From the NCBI GenBank assembly GCA_037200045.1, contig JBBCHM010000001.1, positions 1,240,001 through 1,304,000 of the forward strand: DNA of 64,000 nucleotides, written 5' to 3'. The notes under the pieces are model-generated. The model was given only the letters and a program-made list of their open reading frames with translations. It ran no database searches and was not told where the DNA came from. Numbering within the stretch: position 1 is the stretch's first letter; each line of letters begins with the position of its first letter. Below, one piece after another: positions 12,427-23,131 of this stretch. The DNA is from Rhizomicrobium sp. (GTDB taxonomy: Bacteria > Pseudomonadota > Alphaproteobacteria > Micropepsales > Micropepsaceae). The translations under genes and the position numbers were made by a program.

Positions 12427-13140
12427 ATGCGCACAGGCGTCATCACGCAGAAGGTCGGCATGACCCGTCTGTTTCTGGACGATGGACGGCACGTGCCCGT
12501 CACCGTCCTCAAGCTGGACGGCTGTCAGGTCGTCTCCACGCGTACGGAAGACAAGGACGGCTACACCGCGGTGCAGCTCGGTTCCGGCTTCGCCAAGGCG
12601 AAGAACCTGACCAAGGCCGATCGCGGCAACTTCGCGAAGGCCGAAGTGGAGCCCAAGCGCAAGCTTGCGGAATTCCGCGTCGACGCCGGCAATATGCTGG
12701 AGGTCGGTGACACTTTGAAGGCGGACCACTTCGTGCCCGGCCAGAAAGTCGACGTCACCGGCGTTACCATCGGCCGCGGCTTCACCGGCGCGATGAAGCG
12801 GTGGAATTTCCGCGGCCTCGAAGCGTCGCACGGCGTGTCGATCTCGCACCGCTCGCTGGGCGGCACGGGCGGCCGCCAGGACCCGGGCAAGACCTTCAAG
12901 AACAAGAAGATGCACGGCCATTACGGCGTGGACAACGTCACGACGCAGAACCTCGAAATCGCGAAAGTCGATGTCGAGCGCGGCCTGATCATGGTTCGCG
13001 GCGCGGTGCCGGGCCACAAGGGCGGCTGGGTCATGGTGCGCGACGCGGTCAAGCGTCCGCACAAGGACGTGCCGATGCCGGCTTCGGTCGCCAAGCGCGC
13101 CGTTGCGGCGAAGGCGCCCGAAGCAAAGGTTGGGGGCTAA
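12427..13140 (+). CDS. rplC: 50S ribosomal protein L3
   Basis: A 237-aa early-assembly protein whose loop reaches the peptidyl transferase centre ([31 protein letters not shown], and MHGHYG). The glutamine in GGRQDPG is the site methylated by PrmB in other bacteria. ATG 12427 ([14 protein letters not shown]) is preferred over a GTG 9 bp earlier because AAGGAG lies 8 bp upstream. It lies 1 bp before rplD. Confidence 0.97.
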   Translation: MRTGVITQKVGMTRLFLDDGRHVPVTVLKLDGCQVVSTRTEDKDGYTAVQLGSGFAKAKNLTKADRGNFAKAEVEPKRKLAEFRVDAGNMLEVGDTLKADHFVPGQKVDVTGVTIGRGFTGAMKRWNFRGLEASHGVSISHRSLGGTGGRQDPGKTFKNKKMHGHYGVDNVTTQNLEIAKVDVERGLIMVRGAVPGHKGGWVMVRDAVKRPHKDVPMPASVAKRAVAAKAPEAKVGG

Positions 13141-13141
13141 G

Positions 13142-13762
13142 ATGAAGACCAAGGTCCTCAAACTCGACAACACCTCGGGCGGCGACGACGTCGAGCTCAA
13201 CGACGCCATTTTCGGGCTTGAGCCGCGCGCCGATCTGATCCAGCGCGTCGTCGTCTGGCAGCTCGCCAAGCGCCGCTCCGGCCAGCACAAGACGCTGACC
13301 CGCGCCGAGATCAACCGAACCAAGCACCGCTTCGGCAAGCAGAAGGGCGGCGGCACCGCCCGTCACGGCGCCCGTTCGGCTCCGCTGTTCGTCGGCGGCG
13401 CCAAGGCGATGGGTCCGGTCAGCCACAGCCACGAATTCGACCTGCCCAAGAAGGTCCGCGCGCTCGGCCTGCGCCACGCGCTGTCGGCCAAGGCGAAGTC
13501 CGGCTCGATCGTCGTGCTCGACGAGGCCAAGTCCGCCGCGGTCAAGACCGGCGCGCTGGCCAAGCAGTTCGCCGGCCTCGGCCTCACGAAGATGCTGATC
13601 ATCGATGGCACGTTCGACAAGAATTTTGAACTGTCGGCGCGCAATCTCAGCCATGTCGCGCTGCTGCCGGCCGCCGGCCTCAACGTCTACGACATCGTCC
13701 GCAACGACAAGCTGGTCCTGACCAAGGCCGCCTTGACCGCGATCGAGGAGAGGCTCGCATGA
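13142..13762 (+). CDS. rplD: 50S ribosomal protein L4
   Basis: A 206-aa protein lining the nascent-peptide exit tunnel. The loop [26 protein letters not shown] is the tunnel extension, and the globular part ends [17 protein letters not shown]. In E. coli L4 represses the S10 operon. The start is one base after the rplC stop, and the gene overlaps rplW by ATGA. It is in the canonical L3-L4-L23 order. Confidence 0.97.
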   Translation: MKTKVLKLDNTSGGDDVELNDAIFGLEPRADLIQRVVVWQLAKRRSGQHKTLTRAEINRTKHRFGKQKGGGTARHGARSAPLFVGGAKAMGPVSHSHEFDLPKKVRALGLRHALSAKAKSGSIVVLDEAKSAAVKTGALAKQFAGLGLTKMLIIDGTFDKNFELSARNLSHVALLPAAGLNVYDIVRNDKLVLTKAALTAIEERLA

Positions 13763-14046
13763 CCTATCACCACGACGTCATCCTCTCGCCGGTGATCACC
13801 GAAAAGGCGACCAAGCTGACCGAGACCAACCAGGTCGTGTTCCGCGTGCCGTTGAACGCCACCAAGCCGAAGATCGCCGCCGCGGTCGCCGAGCTGTTCA
13901 AGGTCAAGGTCAAGGCGGTGAACACGGTCACGGTCAAGGGCAAGAAGAAGCTCGCCCGCGGCAAGCCGTACAAGCGCAGCGATTTCAAGAAAGCGATCGT
14001 GACCCTCGAGCCGGGCCACCAGATCGACATCACGACGGGACTCTGA
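13759..14046 (+). CDS. rplW: 50S ribosomal protein L23
   Basis: A 95-aa protein at the exit-tunnel rim, where trigger factor and SRP dock. It has the start [17 protein letters not shown], the beta loop [18 protein letters not shown], and [13 protein letters not shown]-like ending [14 protein letters not shown]. It overlaps rplD by 4 bp and precedes rplB by 1 bp, so the three genes are translationally coupled. Confidence 0.97.
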   Translation: MTYHHDVILSPVITEKATKLTETNQVVFRVPLNATKPKIAAAVAELFKVKVKAVNTVTVKGKKKLARGKPYKRSDFKKAIVTLEPGHQIDITTGL

Positions 14047-14047
14047 G

Positions 14048-14884
14048 ATGGCGCTGAAACAATACAAGCCCACGACGCCCGGCCAGCGCCAATTGGTGCT
14101 GATCGACCGCTCCGGCCTGCACAAGGGCGGACCGGTGAAGGCGCTGACCGAGGGCAAGCATTCCCATGGCGGGCGCAACAACACCGGCCGCGTCGTCGTG
14201 CGCTGGCAGGGCGGCGGCCACAAGCAGCGCTATCGCATCGTCGATTTCAAGCGCCGCAAGTTCAACGCGCCCGCGACGGTCGAGCGCCTGGAATACGATC
14301 CCAACCGCACCTCCTTCATCGCCCTCATCAAGTACAAGGACGGCGAACTGGCCTACATCCTGGCGCCGCAGCGCCTCGCCGTCGGCGACAGCGTCGTCTC
14401 GGGTGAGAAGGTCGACGTGAAGCCGGGCAATGCGATGCCGCTCTCGGCCATGCCGGTCGGCACCATCGTGCACAATATCGAGATGAAGCCGGGCAAGGGC
14501 GGCCAGATCGCCCGCTCCGCCGGCACCTATGCGCAGTATCTCGGCCGCGACGCCGGCTACGCGCTGATGCGCCTGAACTCGGGCGAAGTGCGCAAGGTCG
14601 CGCTGACCTGCATGGCGACGGTGGGCGCGGTGTCGAACCCAGACCACATGAACGAAGTGATCGGCAAGGCCGGCCGCAACGTCTGGAAGGGCAAGCGCCC
14701 GTCGGTGCGCGGCACCGCGATGAACCCGATCGACCATCCCCATGGCGGCGGCGAAGGCCGCACCAAGGGCGGCCGTCATCCGGTCACCCCCTGGGGCAAG
14801 GGCACCAAGGGCAACAAGACCCGCACGAACAAGCGCACCACGAAATTCATCGTGCGTACGCGCAAAGGCAAGGCACAGGGCTAG
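14048..14884 (+). CDS. rplB: 50S ribosomal protein L2
   Basis: A 278-aa primary 23S rRNA-binding protein needed for subunit joining and peptidyl transferase assembly. It starts [14 protein letters not shown], has the RNA-binding core [19 protein letters not shown], and the conserved [14 protein letters not shown] with the histidine near the catalytic centre. The length is normal. It lies 3 bp before rpsS. Confidence 0.98.
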   Translation: MALKQYKPTTPGQRQLVLIDRSGLHKGGPVKALTEGKHSHGGRNNTGRVVVRWQGGGHKQRYRIVDFKRRKFNAPATVERLEYDPNRTSFIALIKYKDGELAYILAPQRLAVGDSVVSGEKVDVKPGNAMPLSAMPVGTIVHNIEMKPGKGGQIARSAGTYAQYLGRDAGYALMRLNSGEVRKVALTCMATVGAVSNPDHMNEVIGKAGRNVWKGKRPSVRGTAMNPIDHPHGGGEGRTKGGRHPVTPWGKGTKGNKTRTNKRTTKFIVRTRKGKAQG

Positions 14885-14887
14885 GCA

Positions 14888-15172
14888 ATGACGAGATCTG
14901 TTTGGAAAGGCCCGTTCGTCGACGGCTATCTGCTGAAGAAGGCGGAGACCGCGCGCAATTCCGGCCGCAAGGACGTGATCAAGACCTGGTCGCGCCGCTC
15001 GACGATCCTGCCGCAATTCGTCGGCGTGACCTTCGGCGTCTACAACGGCAAGAAGCACATCCCGGTGCTGGTGACGGAAGACATGGTCGGCCACAAGCTC
15101 GGCGAGTTCTCGCCGACCCGCACCTTCTCCGGCCATTCCGGCGGCGGCGACAAGAAAGCGAAGAGGGGCTAA
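14888..15172 (+). CDS. rpsS: 30S ribosomal protein S19
   Basis: A 94-aa 30S head protein contacting S13 and A-site tRNA. It shows [37 protein letters not shown] and [14 protein letters not shown]. Its TAA shares one base with the rplV ATG (TAATG). Confidence 0.97.
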   Translation: MTRSVWKGPFVDGYLLKKAETARNSGRKDVIKTWSRRSTILPQFVGVTFGVYNGKKHIPVLVTEDMVGHKLGEFSPTRTFSGHSGGGDKKAKRG

Positions 15173-15635
15173 TGGGCAAGCAATCCCGCGCGCGCGTTCT
15201 GCCGGATACCCACGCCAAGGCGGTGGGCCTGATGATCCGCACCAGCCCGCGCAAGCTGAACCTCGTGGCGCAGACGATCCGCGGCCAGAAGGTCGAGAGC
15301 GCGCTGAACACGCTCACCTTCTCGCCCAAGCGCGTCGCCAAGGTGGTCAAGAAGGTCCTGCAGTCGGCGATCGCCAACGCGGAGAACAATCACGATCTCG
15401 ATGTCGACGATCTCTTCGTCTCGGAGGCATCCGTCGGCAAGAACCTCGTGATGAAGCGCTTCATGGCCCGCGCGCGCGGCCGCGGCGCGGGAATCCAGAA
15501 GCCGTTCTCCCAGATCACCATCGTGGTCCAGGAGAAGCGCGAAGAAGCCGAAGACAAGACAGCGAAGGGCAAGGGCAAGAAGAAGCCCGCCGCCAAGAAG
15601 CCCGTGGCCAAGGCCGCGGCTGAGGAGACCGCCTA

Positions 15636-15636
<1 letters not shown>
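15172..15636 (+). CDS. rplV: 50S ribosomal protein L22, with basic C-terminal tail
   Basis: A 154-aa exit-tunnel protein. The conserved domain covers roughly residues 15-125, including [20 protein letters not shown] and [20 protein letters not shown]. About 30 Lys/Ala/Glu residues follow ([20 protein letters not shown]), a low-complexity tail longer than E. coli L22 (110 aa) and common in alphaproteobacteria. It overlaps both neighbours by 1 bp (TAATG at each end). Confidence 0.96.
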
Positions 15637-16364
<728 letters not shown>

Positions 16365-16376
16365 GTAGAGAGCGCC

Positions 16377-16790
16377 ATGCTTCAACCGAAACGCACCAAG
16401 TTCAGAAAGCAGTTCAAGGGCCGCATCCACGGCGCCGCGAAGAAGGGCACCGCGCTCAACTTCGGCGCCTTCGGATTGAAGGCGCTGGAGCCGGAGCGCA
16501 TCACCGCGCGCGAGATCGAGGCGGCCCGCCGTGCCATCACGCGCCAGATGAAGCGCGCCGGCCGCGTGTGGATCCGGGTGTTCCCGGATGTGCCGGTGTC
16601 GAAGAAGCCGGCCGAAGTCCGCATGGGCTCGGGCAAGGGCGCGCCGGAATTCTGGGTCGCCAAGATCAAGCCCGGCCGCATCCTGTTCGAGGTCGACGGG
16701 GTCGATCACGCGACCGCGAAGGAGGCGATGCGCCTGGGCGCCGCCAAGCTTTCGATCGCGACCAAATTCGTCGCACGCGTGGGTGCTTGA
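16377..16790 (+). CDS. rplP: 50S ribosomal protein L16
   Basis: A 137-aa protein near the A site, needed for tRNA accommodation. Conserved parts are [37 protein letters not shown] and [20 protein letters not shown]. The arginine in KGRIHG corresponds to the region hydroxylated in E. coli L16. The length is normal. rpmC starts 1 bp after the stop. Confidence 0.97.
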   Translation: MLQPKRTKFRKQFKGRIHGAAKKGTALNFGAFGLKALEPERITAREIEAARRAITRQMKRAGRVWIRVFPDVPVSKKPAEVRMGSGKGAPEFWVAKIKPGRILFEVDGVDHATAKEAMRLGAAKLSIATKFVARVGA

Positions 16791-16791
16791 G

Positions 16792-17043
16792 ATGGCCAAG
16801 GCGAAGAAGACCGCGAAGAACCAGAAGCTGACGGCGAAGACCTCGTCGAAGGCCGACGACATCCGCGCCAAGACGCCCGACGAACTCGGCACCGAGCTGG
16901 TGAAGCTGAAGAAGGAGGCTTTCAACCTCCGCTTCCAGCGCGCCAACGGCCAGCTCGAGAAGACGCATCGCGCCCGGGTGGTCCGCCGGACCATCGCGCG
17001 CATCGAAACGGTTTTGACGGAGCAGCGCCGCAAGGCCGGCTGA
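16792..17043 (+). CDS. rpmC: 50S ribosomal protein L29, N-terminally extended
   Basis: An 83-aa protein at the tunnel exit. The L29 helix-hairpin ([28 protein letters not shown], then [14 protein letters not shown]) starts around residue 22. About 20 basic residues ([20 protein letters not shown]) precede it, which many L29 proteins lack. The start at 16792 is 1 bp after the rplP stop, and I see no better internal ATG. Confidence 0.94.
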   Translation: MAKAKKTAKNQKLTAKTSSKADDIRAKTPDELGTELVKLKKEAFNLRFQRANGQLEKTHRARVVRRTIARIETVLTEQRRKAG

Positions 17044-17065
17044 CGGGAATAGAGGACTAAGGGTT

Positions 17066-17305
17066 ATGCCAAAGCGCGTGCTGCAGGGTGTCGTGGTCAG
17101 CGACAAGAACAAGAAGACGGTGGTGGTGAAGGTGGAACGCCGCTTCACCCATCCCGTGATGAAGAAGACCGTTCGTCGGTCGAAGAAATACCACGCCCAT
17201 GACGAGACGGGCGAATACAAGTTGGGCGACATCGTGCGCATCCGCGAGTGCCGGCCGCTTTCCAAGCTGAAGACCTGGGAAGCGTTCGAGCGCGTGGCCA
17301 AGTAA
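17066..17305 (+). CDS. rpsQ: 30S ribosomal protein S17
   Basis: A 79-aa OB-fold primary 16S rRNA-binding protein. It shows [39 protein letters not shown] and [18 protein letters not shown]. The length and order (L29-S17-L14) are standard. It closes the S10 operon in the E. coli sense, with the spc genes 25 bp on. Confidence 0.97.
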   Translation: MPKRVLQGVVVSDKNKKTVVVKVERRFTHPVMKKTVRRSKKYHAHDETGEYKLGDIVRIRECRPLSKLKTWEAFERVAK

Positions 17306-17330
17306 GCGCCCAGGACCGGAGTTTTTCACA

Positions 17331-17699
17331 ATGATTCAGATGTCCACCGAACTCGACGTCGCCGACAATTCCGGCGCGCGCCGTGTCATGTGCATCAAGG
17401 TGCTCGGCGGCTCGCACCGCCGCTATGCCGAGGTCGGCGACATCATCGTCGTGTCGGTCAAGGAAGCGATCCCGCGCGGGCGCGTGAAGAAGGGCGAGGT
17501 CTTGAAGGCCGTCGTCGTGCGCACCGCTCATGGCGTGCGCCGTCCCGACGGCTCGCTGATCCGCTTCGACGGCAACGCCGCGGTGCTGATCAACGCCCAG
17601 GGCGAGCCGATCGGCACGCGTATTTTCGGGCCGGTGACGCGAGAGCTGCGCTCCAAGGGCCAGATGAAGATCATTTCGCTCGCGCCGGAGGTGCTGTGA
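17331..17699 (+). CDS. rplN: 50S ribosomal protein L14
   Basis: A 122-aa intersubunit-bridge protein and the target of RsfS silencing in other bacteria. It has [54 protein letters not shown] and [10 protein letters not shown]. First gene of the spc segment. Its TGA shares a base with the rplX ATG (TGATG). Confidence 0.98.
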   Translation: MIQMSTELDVADNSGARRVMCIKVLGGSHRRYAEVGDIIVVSVKEAIPRGRVKKGEVLKAVVVRTAHGVRRPDGSLIRFDGNAAVLINAQGEPIGTRIFGPVTRELRSKGQMKIISLAPEVL

Positions 17700-18016
17700 T
17701 GGCTGCGAAAATCAAGAAGGGCGACCGCGTCGTCGTGACGGCGGGCCGCGACAAGGGCAAGAAGGGCGAAGTGCTCAAGGTGTTCGGCGAGGAGAACCGT
17801 GCATTGGTCTCCGGCGTGAACATGGTCAAGCGCCACACCAAGCAGACCCAGCGCGAGCAGGGCGGCATCGTGTCGAAGGAATCGCCGGTGCATATCTCGA
17901 ACCTGTCGCATGTCGATCCGAAGGACGGCGGCGCGACGCGGATCGGCTGGAAAGCCTTGAACGACGGACGGATGGTGCGTTTCGCCAAGAAGTCCGGTGA
18001 GGTCATCGATGTCTGA
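17699..18016 (+). CDS. rplX: 50S ribosomal protein L24
   Basis: A 105-aa assembly-initiator protein with a KOW motif ([25 protein letters not shown]), then [10 protein letters not shown] and [15 protein letters not shown]. It overlaps rplN by 1 bp and rplE by 8 bp (ATGTCTGA), an unusually long overlap inside this operon. Confidence 0.97.
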   Translation: MAAKIKKGDRVVVTAGRDKGKKGEVLKVFGEENRALVSGVNMVKRHTKQTQREQGGIVSKESPVHISNLSHVDPKDGGATRIGWKALNDGRMVRFAKKSGEVIDV

Positions 18017-18692
18017 CGCAGGCAGCAAGAATCCGCGCGAGCGGGAAAAGGCCGAGGCGAAAGCCGCCAAGGCCGACAAGAAGGGCGCCAAGCGCGAGGT
18101 CAACGCCGGCACCAAGGTCGCCGTCGGCGAGCACGCGCGCGACGCGAACTACGTGCCGCGCTTCAAACAGCGCTACACCGAGGTCATCCGCCCCGAGCTG
18201 ATGAAGAAGTTCGGCTACACGAACCTCTTGCAGGTTCCGCGGGTCAACAAGGTGGTGCTGAACATCGGCGCCGGCGAGGGCAGCCAGGACACCAAGAAGA
18301 TCCAGGCCGCGCTCAACGACCTGACGGCGATCGCCGGCCAGAAGGCCGTCATCACCCGGGCCAAGAAGGCGATCTCGACCTTCAAGATCACCGCCGGGCG
18401 TCCGGTCGGCGTGAAGGTCACGCTGCGCCGCGACCAGATGTACGAATTCCTCGACCGCCTGATCACCATGGCGCTGCCGCGCGTGCGCGATTTCCGCGGC
18501 ATCAAGGCGACCAGCTTCGACGGCAAGGGCAACTACGCCATGGGCCTGAAGGAGCACATCGTGTTCGTCGAGATCGACTACGACAAGACCGAGACGGTGT
18601 GGGGCATGGACATCATCGTGAACACGTCTGCGAAGACCGACGCGGAGGCGCGCGCGCTTCTCGAAGGCTTCCAATTCCCGTTTGTGAAATAA
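18009..18692 (+). CDS. rplE: 50S ribosomal protein L5 with N-terminal extension
   Basis: A 227-aa 5S-rRNA-binding protein contacting P-site tRNA. The family core begins around residue 46 ([24 protein letters not shown]) and includes [37 protein letters not shown] and [15 protein letters not shown]. The first 45 residues are Lys/Ala/Glu-rich and absent from the ~180-aa family norm. No other in-frame ATG before the core explains them. The start at 18009 lies inside rplX. Confidence 0.94.
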   Translation: MSDAGSKNPREREKAEAKAAKADKKGAKREVNAGTKVAVGEHARDANYVPRFKQRYTEVIRPELMKKFGYTNLLQVPRVNKVVLNIGAGEGSQDTKKIQAALNDLTAIAGQKAVITRAKKAISTFKITAGRPVGVKVTLRRDQMYEFLDRLITMALPRVRDFRGIKATSFDGKGNYAMGLKEHIVFVEIDYDKTETVWGMDIIVNTSAKTDAEARALLEGFQFPFVK

Positions 18693-18703
18693 GGACGAGC
18701 CCC

Positions 18704-19009
18704 ATGGCGAAAACCAGCCAGATCAACCGGAACAAGAAGCGCGAGAAGCTTGTGGCGCAGTTCGCCGTCAAGCGCGCGGCGCTGAAGTCGACGGCCGAGA
18801 ACATGAAGCTGCCGGCCGAGGAGCGTTTCGCCGCAAGGCTGAAGCTGTCCAAGCTGCCGCGCAACTCGTCCAAGGTGCGCATCCATCACCGCTGCGACCT
18901 CTCGGGGCGCCCCAAGGGCTATTATCGCAAAGTAAAGCTGTCGCGCATCGCGCTGCGCGATCTGGCGAATTTCGGCCAGATCCCCGGCATGACCAAGGCG
19001 AGCTGGTAA
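18704..19009 (+). CDS. rpsN: 30S ribosomal protein S14 (zinc-free long form)
   Basis: A 101-aa 30S head protein. It lacks the CxxC...CxxC zinc motif of short S14 and matches the long form, with [23 protein letters not shown] and ISRIALRD-like [11 protein letters not shown]. The ending IPGMTKASW is typical. It lies 11 bp after rplE and 14 bp before rpsH. Confidence 0.97.
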   Translation: MAKTSQINRNKKREKLVAQFAVKRAALKSTAENMKLPAEERFAARLKLSKLPRNSSKVRIHHRCDLSGRPKGYYRKVKLSRIALRDLANFGQIPGMTKASW

Positions 19010-19023
19010 GGAGAACGATCGAC

Positions 19024-19422
19024 ATGGCAATGACAGATCCCGTCGGCGATCTCCTGGCCCGCATCAGGAACGGCCAGCTTCGCGGCCTCGGCAGCATCAA
19101 GTCGCCGAACTCGCGCCTGCGCGTCAGCGTGCTCGACGTCTTGAAGGAAGAAGGCTTCATCCGCGGTTACACCGAGGTCGAGCTGGCCACCGGCAAGCGC
19201 GAGATCGAGATCGAATTGAAATATCACGAAGGTCAGCCCGTGATCCGCGAACTCAAGCGCGTGTCCACCCCGGGCCGGCGCGTCTACACCTCGGTGAAGG
19301 ATTTGAAGCCCCATCGTCAGGGTCTCGGTGTCTCGATCGTCTCCACGCCCCAGGGCGTGATGACCGACACCCATGCCCGCGAGAAGAATGTGGGCGGCGA
19401 AGTCCTCTGCCAGGTGTTCTAA
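19024..19422 (+). CDS. rpsH: 30S ribosomal protein S8
   Basis: A 132-aa central-domain 16S rRNA-binding protein and, in E. coli, the spc operon repressor. It shows [47 protein letters not shown] and [10 protein letters not shown]. The TAA is embedded in AAGGAG, the Shine-Dalgarno for rplF. Confidence 0.97.
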   Translation: MAMTDPVGDLLARIRNGQLRGLGSIKSPNSRLRVSVLDVLKEEGFIRGYTEVELATGKREIEIELKYHEGQPVIRELKRVSTPGRRVYTSVKDLKPHRQGLGVSIVSTPQGVMTDTHAREKNVGGEVLCQVF

Positions 19423-19432
19423 GGAGCGAATG

Positions 19433-19966
19433 ATGTCTCGTATCGGCAAGAAGCCGGTTCCGCTGCCGAAGGGCGTCACCGCCACGGTCACCGGCAGGAC
19501 CGTGTCCGTGAAGGGCCCCAAGGGCGAATTGAAGGTCAACCTCGTGGCCGAGGTCGACGCGTCGGTCGGCGCGGACGGCATCACCGTCACGCCGAACAAG
19601 GGCATGGACCGCGCCCCCGCGATGTGGGGCATGAGCCGCACGCTGGTGAACAATCTGGTGGTCGGCGTGACCACGGGCTTCACCTCCAAGCTGGAGATCC
19701 AGGGCGTCGGCTATCGCGCCGCGGTGCAGGGCAAGAACCTGAACCTGCAGCTCGGCTTCAGCCATGACGTGGCCTATCCGATCCCGGCCGGCATCACGAT
19801 CACCGCCGAGAAGCCGACGCTGCTGACCGTCGCCGGCATCGACAAGCAGCTCGTCGGCCAGGTCGCGGCCGAGATCCGCGCCTACCGCAAGCCGGAGCCC
19901 TACAAGGGCAAGGGCGTGCGCTACGAAGGCGAGTATGTCCGCCGCAAGGAAGGCAAGAAGAAATGA
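19433..19966 (+). CDS. rplF: 50S ribosomal protein L6
   Basis: A 177-aa protein near the factor-binding site. It has [36 protein letters not shown], and the C-terminal signature [18 protein letters not shown]. Two ATGs are adjacent (19430 and 19433). The second is preferred since AAGGAG at 19421-19426 is then 6 bp away and the length matches the family. ATGA overlap with rplR. Confidence 0.97.
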   Translation: MSRIGKKPVPLPKGVTATVTGRTVSVKGPKGELKVNLVAEVDASVGADGITVTPNKGMDRAPAMWGMSRTLVNNLVVGVTTGFTSKLEIQGVGYRAAVQGKNLNLQLGFSHDVAYPIPAGITITAEKPTLLTVAGIDKQLVGQVAAEIRAYRKPEPYKGKGVRYEGEYVRRKEGKKK

Positions 19967-20313
19967 CGAAGGACCTGTTCGGCCGCCGCAAGTCGCGGAC
20001 CCGCTTCAAGCTCACCAGCCATGCCTATGGCCGGCCGCGGCTGTCGGTGTTCCGCTCGGGCAAGCACATCTACGCCCAGGTCATCGACGACCGCGCCCAG
20101 GCGACGCTCGCCGCCGCCTCGACCAACGAGAAGGAAGGCAAGGCGCCGAAGACCTACAACATCGACGCGGCCTCCAGCGTCGGCAAGAAGATCGCCGAGC
20201 GCGCGATCGCGGCCGGCGTCAAGCAGGTCGTGTTCGACCGCGGCGGCTACATCTATCACGGGCGCATCAAGGCGCTGGCAGACGCGGCCCGCGAAGGCGG
20301 CCTGGAATTTTGA
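19963..20313 (+). CDS. rplR: 50S ribosomal protein L18
   Basis: A 116-aa 5S rRNA-binding protein. It has a basic N-terminus ([36 protein letters not shown]) and the conserved C-terminal part [26 protein letters not shown]. It overlaps rplF by 4 bp and lies 11 bp before rpsE. Confidence 0.97.
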   Translation: MTKDLFGRRKSRTRFKLTSHAYGRPRLSVFRSGKHIYAQVIDDRAQATLAAASTNEKEGKAPKTYNIDAASSVGKKIAERAIAAGVKQVVFDRGGYIYHGRIKALADAAREGGLEF

Positions 20314-20324
20314 GGACCTGAGAT

Positions 20325-20924
20325 ATGGCACGTGAAGAAGGCAGTGAGGGCGGCGGACGCGAGCGCCGCGGTCGGCGCGAACACCGCAACGACCGCGAGG
20401 AGCGCGACAACGAGTTCGTCGACAAGCTCGTCCACATCAACCGCGTCGCGAAGGTCGTGAAGGGCGGTCGCCGCTTCGGCTTCGCCGCTCTCGTGGTCGT
20501 CGGCGACCAGCGCGGCCGCGTCGGTTACGGCCATGGCAAGGCGCGCGAGGTGCCCGAGGCCATCCGCAAGGCGACCGAAGAGGCCAAGAAGTCCCTGATC
20601 CGCGTGCCGCTGAAGGACGGGCGCACGCTGCATCACGAAGTGCGCGGCCATCACGGCGCCGGCAAGGTGATCGTGCGTCCGGCGCCGGCCGGTACCGGCG
20701 TGATCGCCGGCGGCCCGTTGCGCGCGGTGTTCGAGGCGCTCGGCGTCGGCGACGTGGTGTGCAAGTCGATGGGTTCCTCGAACCCGTACAACATGGTGCG
20801 CGCGATCTTCGACGGCCTGATGAACCAGCAGTCGCCGCGCATGGTCGCCCAGCGCCGCGGCCGCAGCGTGACGGAAATCCTGGCCCGCCGCGAAGGCAGC
20901 AAGGCCGAACAGGCGAGCGCCTAA
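20325..20924 (+). CDS. rpsE: 30S ribosomal protein S5
   Basis: A 199-aa 30S protein with roles in accuracy and mRNA entry. A charged N-terminal extension ([22 protein letters not shown]) precedes the double-stranded-RNA-binding domain ([24 protein letters not shown]). [15 protein letters not shown], the loop [13 protein letters not shown] and [14 protein letters not shown] follow. It is longer than E. coli S5 (167 aa) because of both tails. Confidence 0.97.
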   Translation: MAREEGSEGGGRERRGRREHRNDREERDNEFVDKLVHINRVAKVVKGGRRFGFAALVVVGDQRGRVGYGHGKAREVPEAIRKATEEAKKSLIRVPLKDGRTLHHEVRGHHGAGKVIVRPAPAGTGVIAGGPLRAVFEALGVGDVVCKSMGSSNPYNMVRAIFDGLMNQQSPRMVAQRRGRSVTEILARREGSKAEQASA

Positions 20925-20935
20925 GGAACAAGACG

Positions 20936-21139
20936 ATGGCTGAGAAGAAGACAGGAAAGACGGTAACGGTCCGCCAGGTTCGCAGCGCGGCCCGCCGCCC
21001 CGCGATCCAGACCGCGACCCTCAAAGGCCTCGGCCTGGGCAAGATGCATCGCGTCCGCACGCTGGAGGATACGCCTTCGGTGCGCGGCATGATCAAATCG
21101 ATCGGTCACCTCGTGGAAGTGGTCGAGGAAGGCAAGTAA
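20936..21139 (+). CDS. rpmD: 50S ribosomal protein L30
   Basis: A 67-aa protein with the L30 pattern [42 protein letters not shown] and a C-terminal VVEEGK. It is in the standard place between rpsE and rplO; the longer open frame from 20759 is a shadow. It lies 1 bp before rplO. Confidence 0.96.
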   Translation: MAEKKTGKTVTVRQVRSAARRPAIQTATLKGLGLGKMHRVRTLEDTPSVRGMIKSIGHLVEVVEEGK

Positions 21140-21140
21140 G

Positions 21141-21695
21141 ATGAAGCTCAACGAAATCGCCAACAATCCCGGCGCCCACAAGCGCAAGGACAAGGTCGGG
21201 CGCGGCTCGTCCTCCGGCCTCGGCAAGACGTCCGGTCGCGGCGTCAAGGGCGCCAAGGCCCGCACGGGAAACCAGGTGCATGGCTTCGAAGGCGGCCAGA
21301 TGCCGCTGCACATGCGCATGCCCAAGCGCGGCTTCAACAACATCTTCGCCAACGATTTCGCGGAGCTGAACCTCGGCCGCCTGCAAAAGGCGATCGACGA
21401 CAAGAAGCTCGATATCTCCGCCAAGATCGACGGCGAGGCGCTGCGCAAGGCCGGCATCGTGCACAAGAGCCGCGACGGCGTGCGCCTGCTCGGCAAGGGC
21501 GAGTTCACCGCCAGGCTGGACATCGAAGTCGCCGGCGCCTCGGCTTCCGCTAAGGAAGCCATCGAGAAGGCGGGCGGCACGCTGACCACGACCTTCAAGA
21601 AGGCCAATTACATGAACAAGAAGGGCCAGCCCGGCAAGCGCAAGGTCCGCCGGGCCGAGGCCGCGGAAAAGCGCGCGGCGCGGAACGCCAGCTGA
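21141..21695 (+). CDS. rplO: 50S ribosomal protein L15
   Basis: A 184-aa late-assembly protein. The Gly-rich N-terminus [28 protein letters not shown] is characteristic, with [17 protein letters not shown] and a conserved [10 protein letters not shown] near residue 135. About 35 extra C-terminal residues are basic and Ala-rich. A small hairpin separates it from secY. Confidence 0.97.
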   Translation: MKLNEIANNPGAHKRKDKVGRGSSSGLGKTSGRGVKGAKARTGNQVHGFEGGQMPLHMRMPKRGFNNIFANDFAELNLGRLQKAIDDKKLDISAKIDGEALRKAGIVHKSRDGVRLLGKGEFTARLDIEVAGASASAKEAIEKAGGTLTTTFKKANYMNKKGQPGKRKVRRAEAAEKRAARNAS

Positions 21696-21700
21696 TCTGT

Positions 21701-21725
21701 GGCATCCCTGCCACGCGGGGATGCC
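21701..21725 (+). promoter_or_regulatory. Hairpin between rplO and secY
   Basis: GGCATCCC, an 8-base loop, then GGGGATGCC: an 8-bp stem in the 104-bp rplO-secY space, the largest gap of the operon. There is no T-run, so a classic terminator is unlikely. A processing or attenuation role is possible. Confidence 0.4.
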
Positions 21726-21799
21726 CAATGGCCGCACTTGCGCTTGTCGCGGAGCGAGGGCGACCAGATATAGAGTCGACCCCGAACCGGGAGTGAGAC

Positions 21800-23131
21800 A
21801 TGGCTTCAGCAGCCGAACAATTGGCCGCCAATTTCAATTTCAGCAATTTCGGCAAGGCGACCGAGTTGCGCCAGCGCCTGCTGTTCACGCTCGGCGCGCT
21901 GGTCGTCGCGCGGCTGGGAACCTACATCCCGATGCCCGGGATCGATCCGGCGGAACTCGCGCGGCAGCTGACGCAGCAGAGCGGCGGCCTGCTCGATGTG
22001 TTCAACGTGTTGGCGGGCGGCGCGATCAGCCGCATGGCGATCTTCTCGCTCGGCATCATGCCCTACATTTCCGCCTCGATCATCATCCAGCTGATGACGA
22101 CGGTCATCCCCGAGCTCGATAACCTGAAGAAGGAAGGCGAGGCCGGCCGCAAGATCATCAACCAGTACACCCGCTACGGCACGGTGGGCCTGGCGGCGAT
22201 CCAGGCCTATGGCATCGCGCTCGGCCTCGAACATTGGGGCCATGTCGTCATCGCGCCCGGATTGTTCTTCCGCCTGTCGGCGGTGATCACGCTGACCGGC
22301 GGCACCGTCCTTCTGATGTGGATCGGCGAGCAGATCACCTCGCGCGGCGTCGGCAACGGCATCTCGCTCATCATCTTCGCCGGCATCGTGGCGCGCTTCC
22401 CACAATATATCGGCCAGGCGTTCGAATCGCTGCGCACCGGCGCCATCGGCCCGATGACGCTCATCCTCGGCACCGCCGCGGTCGTCGCCCTCGTCACCGG
22501 CATCGTGTTCATGGAGCGCGCCCAGCGCCGGCTCCTGGTCCAGTATCCCAAGCGACAAGTCGGCAACAAGATGTATGGCGGGGAATCCTCGCATCTGCCG
22601 CTGAAGCTCAACGTCTCCGGCGTCATCCCGCCGATCTTCGCGTCCTCGATCCTGCTCTTGCCGACCACGGTCGCCGGCTTCAACGCGCAGAACATCCCCG
22701 ACTGGCTGCAGACCATCGTGCAGTATCTCAGCCACGGCCAGCCGCTCTATCTCATCCTCTACGCGCTGATGATCCTGTTCTTCTCGTTCTTCTACACCTC
22801 GATCGTCTTCAATCCGGAGGAGACGGCGGACAATCTGAAGAAATATGGCGGCTTCATCCCCGGCATCCGGCCCGGCAAGAAGACGGCCGAGCACATCGAC
22901 TATGTGCTGACGCGCATCACGGTGATCGGCGCGCTCTATCTGACGGTGGTCTGCCTGATCCCCGAGATCACGACGACCTATTACGCCATTCCGTTCTATC
23001 TCGGCGGCACGTCGATCCTGATCGTGGTCAGCGTGACCATGGACACGGTTGCGCAGATCCAGAGCCATCTGATCGCGCAGCAATATGAGGGCCTCATCAA
23101 GAAGGCCAAGCTACGGGGAGCGCGTCGTTGA
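21800..23131 (+). CDS. secY: Preprotein translocase subunit SecY
   Basis: A 443-aa channel subunit of the SecYEG translocase with ten predicted membrane helices. It shows RLLFTLGALVVARLGTYIPMPGID, the plug region AGGAISRMAIFSLGIMPYISAS, and FFSFFYTSIVFNPEETADNLKKYGGFIPGIRPG. The N-terminus has about 20 extra residues. Its TGA overlaps the TTG start of adk. Confidence 0.98.
   Translation: MASAAEQLAANFNFSNFGKATELRQRLLFTLGALVVARLGTYIPMPGIDPAELARQLTQQSGGLLDVFNVLAGGAISRMAIFSLGIMPYISASIIIQLMTTVIPELDNLKKEGEAGRKIINQYTRYGTVGLAAIQAYGIALGLEHWGHVVIAPGLFFRLSAVITLTGGTVLLMWIGEQITSRGVGNGISLIIFAGIVARFPQYIGQAFESLRTGAIGPMTLILGTAAVVALVTGIVFMERAQRRLLVQYPKRQVGNKMYGGESSHLPLKLNVSGVIPPIFASSILLLPTTVAGFNAQNIPDWLQTIVQYLSHGQPLYLILYALMILFFSFFYTSIVFNPEETADNLKKYGGFIPGIRPGKKTAEHIDYVLTRITVIGALYLTVVCLIPEITTTYYAIPFYLGGTSILIVVSVTMDTVAQIQSHLIAQQYEGLIKKAKLRGARR

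Noticed and set aside
12097-13356. 419-codon minus-strand frame over rpsJ-rplD
   Set aside because: Antisense to three certain ribosomal genes.
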